From: Bacteroidaceae bacterium
GTDB taxonomy: Bacteria; Bacteroidota; Bacteroidia; Bacteroidales; Bacteroidaceae
Reading direction: 5' to 3'
NCBI GenBank assembly: GCA_017472905.1
Contig: JAFUNW010000042.1
Coordinates: forward strand, 1-8,968
Length of the DNA: 8,968 nucleotides
Shown: positions 1-6,032 of the stretch, in pieces
Layout of the letters: every line of letters starts with the position of its first letter
Numbering within the stretch: position 1 is the first letter of the stretch
Notes under the pieces: model-generated
The model's database searches: none
What the model saw: the letters and a program-made list of their open reading frames with translations, nothing else
Told to the model about the DNA's origin: nothing
Made by a program: the position numbers and the translations under genes

Positions 1-8
1 TATTTCGT

Positions 9-2708
9 TCATTCAGCGTGTGATTTTTTTGTTCGTTTAATCAGTCGGACGATTTCCCCTCCCCAAAGGATGCCGGAAGTTCCGGCAAAGATGCTCAGCC
101 ACGTGCTTAAGTCGAGCGGAGCGGTGCGGAAAATGTCTCCTCCCCATTGTACAATGATTATCTGTCCGACTAAAATGATGGCAGCTACAATCCACAGGGT
201 GTAGGAAGAGGTAAATCCCTTAAAAGCCGAATCGCTTGTACCGAGTACCCGTGCGTTGAACAGGTTCCAGAATTGCAAAAGGACGAATACCGTGAAGAAT
301 ACCGTCAGTCCATGAATGTCGAGTGCCTGTTTCGAAACGAGGAACAGATATAGTCCAACCAAAATGCCGAGGAAGAGCAGGCTCATGCCGAAGATGTTGC
401 GATACATGGGTGGCGTGATAATGAAATCGCTGTTTTTGCGTGGCTTTTCGAACATGACGCTCTCGCTGGGTGGAATGGAGGCCAAGGCCATTGCCGCAAA
501 GGTGTCCATAATCAGATTGATCCAAAGCATTTGCGTTACGGTGAGAGGAATGGCCGTTCCCATGATGGCTCCCAGCAATACGATTACGAGGGCAATGACA
601 TTGATGGTCAGTTGGAAAACAATAAATCGCTGTATGTTTTTGTAGAGCGAACGTCCCCACATGACGGCTGTACCGATGCTGTTGAACGAGTCATCGAGCA
701 GGGTGATGTCGCTTGCCTCTTTAGCAACGGATGTTCCTGTTCCCATGCTGAGTCCCACTTGCGCATGGTTCAGTGCCGGAGCATCGTTTGTTCCATCGCC
801 CGTTACGGCTACGACTGCTCCTTTTTGTTGCAGTAATTGCACGAGACGTTGTTTGTCTGTGGGGCGTGCGCGCGACATGATTTTCAGGTCCATGACCCGT
901 TCAAGGGCTTCCTTGTCGGTCAGTTCGGCAAACTCTGTACCGGTAATTCGGTTTCGTTCGGTGTCTTCCGGTTTCCATAAGCCGATTTGTCGGGCTATCT
1001 CGGTCGCTGTACCCGGCGTATCTCCTGTTACGATTTTGATGTTGATACCGGCTGATTGGCATTTGCTGACTGCGGCCGGCACATCGGGACGTATGGGGTC
1101 GGAGATCGCAACTACGCCCATGAATGTCAATGGCAGCTCACGCGCCAGTTTTTCGCAATCGGTCTTTTCCGAGATTGCTTGTTCCGGAGCAATTTCTGTC
1201 ACAGCAAATCCGAGTGTACGCATGGCCATGTTCTGATAGGTGAGCAATTGGGCTTCCACTTTGCTGAGGTGTTCTTTCATGGGAGATTTCGTACCGTTGG
1301 CAGCCAGATAGGAGTTGCATCGTTTGAGCAGGATTTCCGGTGCACCTTTCAGGTACAACATCTGTTTCCCGTCCTCTCTTCGGACTAAAGTCGCCATGAA
1401 TTTTCGTTCGGTGGAGAAAGGAAGTTGGCTGACGGTATGTATCTTGTTTCTGAGCTCTTCGTAGTTTACTCCTTGCTTGTTCAGCCACAATAAGAGGGCC
1501 GATTCCGTAGGGTTTCCTACCGGATTCAGTGTGCCGTCTCTTTCGTTTTTCTCTAGAAAGGCAGTGCTGTTGACCGCCATGTTCTCGTAAATGGTTTGGA
1601 TGGTCGCTTGATTTTCTTTTTCGCACTCTTTGCCAAGAACGGGGAAGTCTGTTTCGTAGACTTGCATTCGGTTTTGTGTCAGTGTACCCGTTTTGTCGGT
1701 GCAGATAACCGTCACGGCTCCCATTGTTTCGCACGCATGCATTTTGCGTACCAGGTTGTTGGTGGCCAGCATGCGGCGCATGTTCAAGGCGAGGCTTAAG
1801 GTGACGCTCATGGGCAGTCCCTCCGGCACGCAAACGACTATCAGCGTGACGGCCATCATGAAATATTTCAGGACGATTTGCGCCACTTCCATCCATTGTT
1901 TCCATCCTTCGATGGATGAATGCAGTTGCCGGTATTCGATTAAGTCGCGCGTAACAAATACGACAAACGTGATTCCGGCAATGGCGAATCCCACTTTCCC
2001 GATCAGGTTGGCCAGTCGGGTCAACTGGATGTTGAGCGGTGTTTCTTCTTGGTTTTCTTCTGTTGCTTGGCGGGCAACTTTCCCGATTTCGGTGTTGTCT
2101 CCCACTTGAAGCACTCGCATGATTCCGTGTCCGTCCGTTACGGTTGTTCCGCGCATGACGCGGTTGGAAGGATAGGTCGCTTCGGCATCGAAATCTTCGG
2201 GGTGAATGGTTTTCTCGACCATCAGTTCACCGGTCAGGCTCGATTCGTTTATTTGTAAGGAGGTGGCAGCTAACAGTTCGCCATCGGCCGGAATTTCTTC
2301 GCCGTTTTCGATGACTACGATGTCGCCCACCACTACTTCGCGGCGAGGAATGGAATGTATTTTCCCGTTGCGGATTACTTTGGCGCCGGTCTCTTCGCCT
2401 GTTGCACTGAGCAGGTCGAATTTTTTTCCGGCATCGTATTCAAAATAGAAGCCGATACCTGTAGCCAAGAAGATGGCAAAAATAATGCCAACAGTTTCGG
2501 CATATTCGTTTTCGATGATGGAAATAAGGAGCGAGAAGCAGGCCGCAATGAGCAGCACCTTGATAACGGGGTCTTTGAACTTCTCCAGATAGAGTTTCCA
2601 TATTGGGTCGCGTTTGGGGGGAGTCAGTGTGTTCTCTCCGTATTGTTCCCGACTTTTTTTGACTTCTTCTTCGTTGAGTCCTTGATATTGAGTTGAATGT
2701 GTATTCAT
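9..2708 (-). CDS. PMCA-type calcium-translocating P-type ATPase
   Basis: Predicted inner-membrane P2-type ATPase of 899 residues that exports Ca2+ (or a similar divalent cation) at the cost of ATP. Visible landmarks: N-terminal cation-ATPase domain (about 5-45), TM1-TM2 (about 48-90), actuator loop with TGE at 159-161, TM3-TM4 with PEGLP at 295-299, phosphorylation motif DKTGT with D338, nucleotide-domain KGAPE at 454-458, TGD at 561-563, hinge TGDGTNDAP at 636-644, then six C-terminal membrane segments from about 692. TM6 carries N731 and D735, which match conserved Ca2+ ligands. TM5 has N703 but alanine where SERCA pumps have a glutamate, and TM6 has M734 where SERCA has threonine, so it resembles PMCA pumps with a single Ca2+ site. 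All catalytic motifs are present and the length is complete. The start has AAGGA directly before ATG on the minus strand. Substrate (Ca2+ against Mn2+) is inferred, not shown. Confidence 0.93.
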   Translation of the reverse strand: MNTHSTQYQGLNEEEVKKSREQYGENTLTPPKRDPIWKLYLEKFKDPVIKVLLIAACFSLLISIIENEYAETVGIIFAIFLATGIGFYFEYDAGKKFDLLSATGEETGAKVIRNGKIHSIPRREVVVGDIVVIENGEEIPADGELLAATSLQINESSLTGELMVEKTIHPEDFDAEATYPSNRVMRGTTVTDGHGIMRVLQVGDNTEIGKVARQATEENQEETPLNIQLTRLANLIGKVGFAIAGITFVVFVTRDLIEYRQLHSSIEGWKQWMEVAQIVLKYFMMAVTLIVVCVPEGLPMSVTLSLALNMRRMLATNNLVRKMHACETMGAVTVICTDKTGTLTQNRMQVYETDFPVLGKECEKENQATIQTIYENMAVNSTAFLEKNERDGTLNPVGNPTESALLLWLNKQGVNYEELRNKIHTVSQLPFSTERKFMATLVRREDGKQMLYLKGAPEILLKRCNSYLAANGTKSPMKEHLSKVEAQLLTYQNMAMRTLGFAVTEIAPEQAISEKTDCEKLARELPLTFMGVVAISDPIRPDVPAAVSKCQSAGINIKIVTGDTPGTATEIARQIGLWKPEDTERNRITGTEFAELTDKEALERVMDLKIMSRARPTDKQRLVQLLQQKGAVVAVTGDGTNDAPALNHAQVGLSMGTGTSVAKEASDITLLDDSFNSIGTAVMWGRSLYKNIQRFIVFQLTINVIALVIVLLGAIMGTAIPLTVTQMLWINLIMDTFAAMALASIPPSESVMFEKPRKNSDFIITPPMYRNIFGMSLLFLGILVGLYLFLVSKQALDIHGLTVFFTVFVLLQFWNLFNARVLGTSDSAFKGFTSSYTLWIVAAIILVGQIIIVQWGGDIFRTAPLDLSTWLSIFAGTSGILWGGEIVRLIKRTKKSHAE

Positions 2709-2769
2709 TCCTTTTTTAATAAATATGTATTGTAAAATTCTTTTTCAGAGTGGGTATATAATAAATGTT

Positions 2770-2793
2770 ACCGGCCCCCAAAGCAGGGTCGGT
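2770..2793. other. Hairpin between the small exported-protein gene and the ATPase gene
   Basis: ACCGGCCC (2770-2777) can pair with GGGTCGGT (2786-2793) around an 8-base loop: eight pairs as plus-strand RNA including one G-U. As minus-strand RNA, the strand of both flanking genes, the G-U becomes an A-C mismatch, leaving 4+3 pairs. It is followed on the minus strand by an AT-rich stretch without a real U-run. It could be a weak terminator for the upstream small gene or a structure in the ATPase leader. I do not recognise a riboswitch here. Confidence 0.35.
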
Positions 2794-2821
2794 TTGCGAA
2801 AGTCGTGAGGGAATATACGAC

Positions 2822-3208
2822 CTAAATCAACAAGTTTCTCAGTGTACAAATGTAGTAGTGGCGTGCCAAGCGTCCGAATCGATAAGGCGTTTGATGGGCC
2901 GGAATTCGTGTGTGAAGCACCGGAGATGTTAAGCGAACCGTGTGTGCCGATGGCGCGTAACTGCCTCTGCCGGTCGAGGGATGTTGCAGCCGTGAAAACG
3001 GGTTCGTACGGTTAGAAAGGCGAAGTAGAATGTCGTTCTCTATGGGAAGGTCCGGCCTTGAGACCTCCGTCAAAAGAGAATGTTCTCCCACCGAAACAAT
3101 GGTTTCGGTCAGCTTAGCCCGATTCTTGGGGGATGCATCGGAGGTGTTGAAACCGGCGATGAATAAAAAGCAGAGGGAGATTAAAAAAAAGCCAATCTTT
3201 TGTTTCAT
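2822..3208 (-). CDS. Small probable exported protein, unknown function
   Basis: 128 residues that I cannot assign to a family. Residues 1-25 look like a Sec signal peptide: two lysines, a hydrophobic core rich in F, L and I (about 6-20), then a possible cleavage site after SDA (residue 25). No lipobox is evident, so it is more likely periplasmic or secreted than a lipoprotein. The mature part has no further membrane segment and becomes basic and histidine-rich in its second half, with many Arg-Leu and Arg-His patches and a single cysteine near the end (C121). Codon use resembles the neighbouring genes and the signal peptide is well formed, which argues for a real gene. A perfect -7 element lies only four bases before the ATG, so the mRNA may be nearly leaderless. 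It is on the ATPase strand with a 113-bp gap and could be partly co-transcribed with it. Confidence 0.6.
   Translation of the reverse strand: MKQKIGFFLISLCFLFIAGFNTSDASPKNRAKLTETIVSVGEHSLLTEVSRPDLPIENDILLRLSNRTNPFSRLQHPSTGRGSYAPSAHTVRLTSPVLHTRIPAHQTPYRFGRLARHYYICTLRNLLI
2847..2854 (-). promoter_or_regulatory. Candidate promoter (-7 element) for the ATPase gene
   Basis: Read on the minus strand this is TACATTTG, a full match to the Bacteroidetes -7 consensus TAnnTTTG. Twenty bases upstream is TTCG (2875-2878), one mismatch from the -33 TTTG. A start near 2840 would give the ATPase a leader of about 130 bases. The element lies inside the last codons of the preceding small gene (it spells Tyr-Ile plus part of Cys), so it may be coincidental. 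Confidence 0.45.
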
Positions 3209-3212
3209 GGTC

Positions 3213-3220
3213 CAAAGATA
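3213..3220 (-). promoter_or_regulatory. Promoter -7 element of the small exported-protein gene
   Basis: On the minus strand the sequence is TATCTTTG, a perfect TAnnTTTG match, followed by GACC and then the ATG at 3208. In Bacteroidetes transcription starts a few bases after this element, so the transcript would begin at or next to the start codon. No clear -33 TTTG is seen at the usual 19-21 base spacing. Confidence 0.5.
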
Positions 3221-3577
3221 CTCATATTGTCTGACAGAGAGGGGTAAGTGAGCTTAATTTTAATTGTTTTTAGAAAATTCCTCCTCGTTTTGTGAGTTTT
3301 GCTCTGCCCGGCAAGTTCTTTCGGATGGCATCTGAATTGTCGGAAAATGAAGCCGACCGAGCACCCGATTCCCATTTGTCCGGGAAAATCGGTGTTGAAA
3401 AAAAAACGACTTTTCTGTTGCTTTTCCTGTTCTGAAAAACTTATAATGATTTTTCAAAAATCTGAAATGCGGCTTTAAAAAGAGGGTGTTGTGCTTTGCT
3501 TTTTGCTTTTTTCTCGGCTGAAAAGGGATTTTCTTTCTACCGGAGTTCCGATTTTGCGGCTTGCTTTTTCCTTTTTC

Positions 3578-3635
3578 CCGTGCAGCAAAACTCCGTCTGC
3601 TGCACGGCAGATTCTCCTCTGCTGCACGGCAGATT
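3578..3635. repeat. Cluster of palindromic and tandem repeats
   Basis: An 18-bp unit, TCTGCTGCACGGCAGATT, occurs exactly at 3596-3613 and 3618-3635 (22-bp period). Each copy is itself a small palindrome (TCTGC / GCAGA). Just upstream, CCGTGCAGCA (3578-3587) is the exact reverse complement of TGCTGCACGG inside both copies (3598-3607 and 3620-3629), so it can pair with either one. The cluster is more GC-rich than its surroundings. It could be a REP-like intergenic repeat, a protein-binding site or an RNA structure that switches partners. Confidence 0.75.
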
Positions 3636-3770
3636 TGAAAATGGTCCGAACGAGGTTGTTTCGGCTAGGCATAGTTGTTTTTTTTCTCGTTGCTCCTCAA
3701 AAAAGGAGCAGAAGAACCGAAAATGTGGGAAAAGTAAAAAAAACGGTCACTTTCGTTTATCTGTTGAAAC

Positions 3771-3807
3771 AAAAAGGGCTTTTTTGTGCCGTTTTAGCCC
3801 TTTTTTT
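3771..3807 (+). terminator. Orphan rho-independent terminator-like hairpin
   Basis: AAAAAGGGCT (3771-3780) pairs perfectly with AGCCCTTTTT (3796-3805) around a 15-base loop, and a run of seven T follows the GC core (3801-3807). It reads as a terminator on the plus strand and, because of the A-run before it, also on the minus strand. No recognised gene ends here: the nearest plus-strand gene begins downstream at 4121, and nothing on the minus strand runs into it. It may end an unannotated RNA or insulate the next gene. Confidence 0.55.
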
Positions 3808-4028
3808 GAGATAGAGGTGCTGTTTTACGGGTGAAAACGCTCCATTTGGGATTCTATCCTTCGGTTTGAAAAGTTGTGATTCTTGACAAATGAAATGAAA
3901 TACGAGATAAAAAAGTTTGTCGTTTTAAGGTGAAATTCCTCCTTGGAAAAAGTAAAAAGAGCGGCGGTAAGATGGGTAAACCTTTAAAGATTCTTAAATT
4001 GCAAGCCTGCTTCCCCGCAGAATAGAGC

Positions 4029-4036
4029 CAACTTTG
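4029..4036 (+). promoter_or_regulatory. Weak candidate promoter for the DUF2027-Smr gene
   Basis: CAACTTTG matches TAnnTTTG at five of six fixed positions and is followed by TAC, a common context in this phylum. A start near 4042 would give a leader of about 80 bases. No -33 TTTG lies at the usual spacing. Confidence 0.35.
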
Positions 4037-4120
4037 TACTTTTGAAGAAGAAACAGATAAAAAAGTTAGGTTTTGCGGATATTTGCAAAACTTGAAATTT
4101 CAAAAAAAGAATGGAAGAAT

Positions 4121-5218
4121 ATGAAGAAAGGAGATAAAGTGCGTTTCCTCAGCGAAGTGGGAGGCGGTATTGTTGCAGGGTTTCAAGGAAAGGAGATTGT
4201 GTTGGTTGAAGACGAGGATGGTTTTCAGATTCCGATGCCGATACGCGAATGTGTGGTGATAGATACCGATGATTACAACATTGCCAAAGTAAATACCTTG
4301 GGCAGAAACAAAAATGCATCAAGTTCGGCAGAAGAAAAGCAGGGGCGTACCGTTGCTTACAAACCGGAAGAAGAGGAAAAAGAATTGGAACCGGGTAACT
4401 ACAAACCGGCTGAAACCAAAGAAGGAAATATCCTAAACGTAAAGTTGGCTTTCGTGCCGCAAAACATCAAGGCCGTTTCAACCACCGCGTTTGACACCTA
4501 CTTAATTAATGACAGCAACTATTACGTGGACTACCTCTACCTCTGTGCAGAGGGAAAGAGTTGGCGTCTTCGTTCGCGTGGAACCATCGAACCCAATACG
4601 AAACTTTTTATTGAGGAGTTTGGTAAAGAGAACTTGAATGAACTGGAACACGTGGCCGTACAGCTGTTGGCCTATAAAGAGGAGAAAAACTTTCTGTTGA
4701 AACCGGCCGTAAGCGTGGAGATGCGCATCGATACAGTAAAATTCTATAAGCTCCATACATTCCGCGACTCCGAATTCTTTGAGGAACCGGCCTTGCTCTA
4801 CGAGGTGGTGGTCGATGATCGTCCGGCGCGACAGGTATTTGTTCATGCGGAAGAGTTGCAAGAGGCATTGTTGCAGAAGAAAACTGTCGACCGTACTCCA
4901 AACCGTCCCCAAGCAAAACCCAAAGAGAGAAATCGGATCGTGGAAGTGGATTTACACATCGGAGCTTTGCTGGACAATACTTCGGGAATGAGTAACGGGG
5001 AGATGTTGGAGTATCAGTTGCAGGTTTTTCGCCGCACGTTGGAGGAGTATAAGGGAAAGACCGGACAAAAAATCGTATTCATTCATGGCAAGGGCGAAGG
5101 GGTATTGCGCAGAGCCATTGAAACGGAACTGAAAACAAAGTATAAAAGCTATCCGTTTCAAGACGCTTCGTTTCGCGAATACGGATTCGGGGCTACAATG
5201 GTGACGATTAAAGGGTAA
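4121..5218 (+). CDS. DUF2027 and Smr-domain protein
   Basis: 365 residues. The N-terminal part (about 1-250) matches my recollection of the Bacteroidetes DUF2027 family: a conserved opening GDKVRFLSEVGGG, a VLVEDEDGFQIP segment (27-38) and an acidic, low-complexity linker (about 65-105). The C-terminal part is an Smr domain with VDLHIG at 276-281, IHGKGEGVLR at 321-330 and a closing GFGATMVTI (355-363). Smr domains occur in MutS2 and in stand-alone proteins and often act as nucleic-acid endonucleases; here any nuclease role is inferred. The first motif is DLHI rather than the usual DLHG. I chose ATG 4121 because the family opening MKxGDKVRFL begins there. The frame stays open upstream to TTG 4073, and a good Shine-Dalgarno (AAAGGAG, 4127-4133) sits before an in-frame GTG at 4139, so the start is not certain. 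It converges on tadA 12 bases beyond its stop. Confidence 0.85.
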   Translation: MKKGDKVRFLSEVGGGIVAGFQGKEIVLVEDEDGFQIPMPIRECVVIDTDDYNIAKVNTLGRNKNASSSAEEKQGRTVAYKPEEEEKELEPGNYKPAETKEGNILNVKLAFVPQNIKAVSTTAFDTYLINDSNYYVDYLYLCAEGKSWRLRSRGTIEPNTKLFIEEFGKENLNELEHVAVQLLAYKEEKNFLLKPAVSVEMRIDTVKFYKLHTFRDSEFFEEPALLYEVVVDDRPARQVFVHAEELQEALLQKKTVDRTPNRPQAKPKERNRIVEVDLHIGALLDNTSGMSNGEMLEYQLQVFRRTLEEYKGKTGQKIVFIHGKGEGVLRRAIETELKTKYKSYPFQDASFREYGFGATMVTIKG

Positions 5219-5235
5219 GTCCGTGAGGGCTTACC
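5214..5235. terminator. Shared bidirectional terminator hairpin between convergent genes
   Basis: Positions 5214-5222 pair with 5227-5235 in a 9-bp stem (GGTAAGTCC with GGGCTTACC, one G-U as plus-strand RNA) closed by the loop GTGA, a GNRA-type tetraloop on the plus strand. The stem contains the TAA stop of the DUF2027-Smr gene (5216-5218) on one side and the stop of tadA (5231-5233, read on minus) on the other. The plus strand continues into CTTCTTTTTG; the minus strand continues into CTTTAAT, so the T-tracts are only moderate. Confidence 0.6.
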
Positions 5236-5662
5236 GCTTCTTTTTGAAGAAATCCTTCATTAAGGCAGTTGCTTCTTCGGCCAAAACTCCGGAAAGCACT
5301 TCGGTCTTGGGATGAAGGGCTTGGGGGGCAAAGCGTTGATAGCCTCGTTTTTCATCGCTTGCTCCGAAAACGACTCGCCCTATTTGTGCCCAACCGATGG
5401 CGCCGGCACACATGATGCATGGCTCCAGCGTAACGTAGAGGGTGCAGTCGGTCAGATACTTTCCGCCCAATGCATCGGCCGCAGCGGTGATGCATTGCAT
5501 TTCGGCATGGGCCGTTACATCGTTGAGTCGTTCTGTCAGGTTGTGGGCTTTGGCCAAAATCTGTCCGTTGCAGACTACGATGGCGCCCACCGGAATTTCG
5601 TCTGCTTCAAATGCGGCTTCGGCTTCTCGCAAAGCCAGTTTCATATAGTGTATATCGTCCAT
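5231..5662 (-). CDS. tadA: tRNA-specific adenosine deaminase (A34 to inosine)
   Basis: 143-residue zinc-dependent deaminase that converts adenosine-34 to inosine in the anticodon of tRNA-Arg, letting it read several codons. The cytidine/deoxycytidylate deaminase fold is clear: HAE at 52-54 gives the zinc-binding histidine and the proton-shuttle glutamate E54, and PCIMC at 81-85 gives the two zinc cysteines C82 and C85. A conserved HN (40-41) precedes the active site and the segment GASDEKRGY (100-108) follows it. Length and motif order fit TadA; a different purine or guanine deaminase is a weaker alternative. The frame extends 15 residues further upstream, but those residues are not family-like, and the opening MDDIHYMKLAL from 5662 is the usual one. 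There is no Shine-Dalgarno. It lies 47 bases after the 78-residue gene on the same strand and probably shares its transcript. Confidence 0.93.
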   Translation of the reverse strand: MDDIHYMKLALREAEAAFEADEIPVGAIVVCNGQILAKAHNLTERLNDVTAHAEMQCITAAADALGGKYLTDCTLYVTLEPCIMCAGAIGWAQIGRVVFGASDEKRGYQRFAPQALHPKTEVLSGVLAEEATALMKDFFKKKR

Positions 5663-5709
5663 GAAAAAAAAGTTGCAGGGATAAAAGGAGAAAAATAATT
5701 CTTGCAAAA

Positions 5710-5946
5710 TCAGCGCCGCATCTCATTCTCGTTGAAGAGGGTAGGGTAGTCTTCGTCCACAATGTTGCGATGAATAAAAGACAAGAGAGTTTCGCGCATC
5801 CAACGGCTCTTATTGGTTATTCGGTACTTCTGCAAGTATTGATTGACAATACGCATCTCGTCTTCGCTCACCAAACATACCAGATGCTGGGCGCGTTTTG
5901 GCTCAGATAAGCCGCATTTTGTCTGTTTTTTAGCACACTTTTTCAT
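5710..5946 (-). CDS. Small basic protein, possibly ribbon-helix-helix
   Basis: 78 residues. The N-terminus is lysine-rich (about 1-20). A strand-like segment AQHLVCLVSEDE (19-30) is followed by two predicted helices, EMRIVNQYLQKY (30-41) and SRWMRETLLSFIHRNI (47-62), a pattern like ribbon-helix-helix DNA-binding proteins of the Arc/MetJ/MobC type. The acidic tail DEDYPTLFNENEMRR (64-78) looks conserved-family-like rather than random. I do not know its function; the fold is an inference from pattern only. I chose ATG 5946 because the frame upstream of it (from 5985) overlaps the promoter region and lacks similarity to the rest. A perfect -7 element lies nine bases before this ATG, so the leader is very short. 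It precedes tadA and is divergent from the YraN gene, with a large inverted repeat between them that it might bind. Confidence 0.75.
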   Translation of the reverse strand: MKKCAKKQTKCGLSEPKRAQHLVCLVSEDEMRIVNQYLQKYRITNKSRWMRETLLSFIHRNIVDEDYPTLFNENEMRR

Positions 5947-5954
5947 ATTTCTCT

Positions 5955-6006
5955 GCAAAAATAGTGCTATTGACGCGAAAAACAAGAAAAAAGTTACTAT
6001 TTTTGC
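5955..6006. promoter_or_regulatory. Divergent promoter pair in an 11-bp inverted repeat
   Basis: GCAAAAATAGT (5955-5965) and ACTATTTTTGC (5996-6006) are exact reverse complements 30 bases apart. Each arm contains a TATTTTTG -7 element: minus strand at 5956-5963 for the 78-residue gene, plus strand at 5998-6005 for yraN. The minus-strand promoter also has TTG at 5983-5985, 19 bases upstream of its -7 element, a good -33 match. The plus-strand promoter lacks a -33 at the usual spacing. The yraN leader would be about 20 bases. Confidence 0.7.
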
Positions 6007-6032
6007 GAATAAAAACGTTTGGATGCAACTTT

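Larger units (their letters stand above)
3221..4028. other. Gene-poor AT-rich intergenic stretch
   Basis: About 800 bases with no convincing gene. Open frames of 65-112 codons exist on both strands, but they are low-complexity (rich in K, F, R and C), overlap each other, and lack family resemblance. The stretch contains many A and T runs, a palindrome GATTTTT-C-AAAAATC at 3448-3462, a repeat cluster at 3578-3635, a 7-bp hairpin at 3691-3710 (TGCTCCT / AGGAGCA) and a terminator-like hairpin at 3771-3807. An untranslated RNA is possible between about 3480 and 3807 on the plus strand, but I found no matching promoter. Confidence 0.6.

Noticed and set aside
661..1236. 191-codon plus-strand open frame antisense to the ATPase gene
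   Set aside because: Antisense shadow: low-complexity, rich in Ser, Arg and Val, with no signal or family motif, across conserved ATPase catalytic motifs.
1138..1905. 255-codon open frame on the minus strand inside the ATPase gene
   Set aside because: It is an alternative frame of the intact ATPase gene with a composition typical of frame-shifted translation and no recognisable domain.
2709..2821. Metal riboswitch of the yybP-ykoY type in the ATPase leader
   Set aside because: This RNA class precedes some cation-pump genes, but I could not find its conserved paired core in this leader; only a simple imperfect hairpin is present.
3337..3400. Imperfect hairpins near GTCGG/CCGAC and CCGATT/AATCGG
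   Set aside because: Short stems with bulges and no T-tract on either side; they could form by chance in this stretch.
3578..3635. CRISPR array
   Set aside because: Only two full repeat copies with a 4-base gap, no unique spacers, and no cas genes nearby.
3260..3834. Several short open frames (65-112 codons) on both strands of the gap
   Set aside because: They overlap one another, reflect A/T-run composition (Lys, Phe, Arg, Cys rich), have no promoter or ribosome-binding site, and resemble no family I know.
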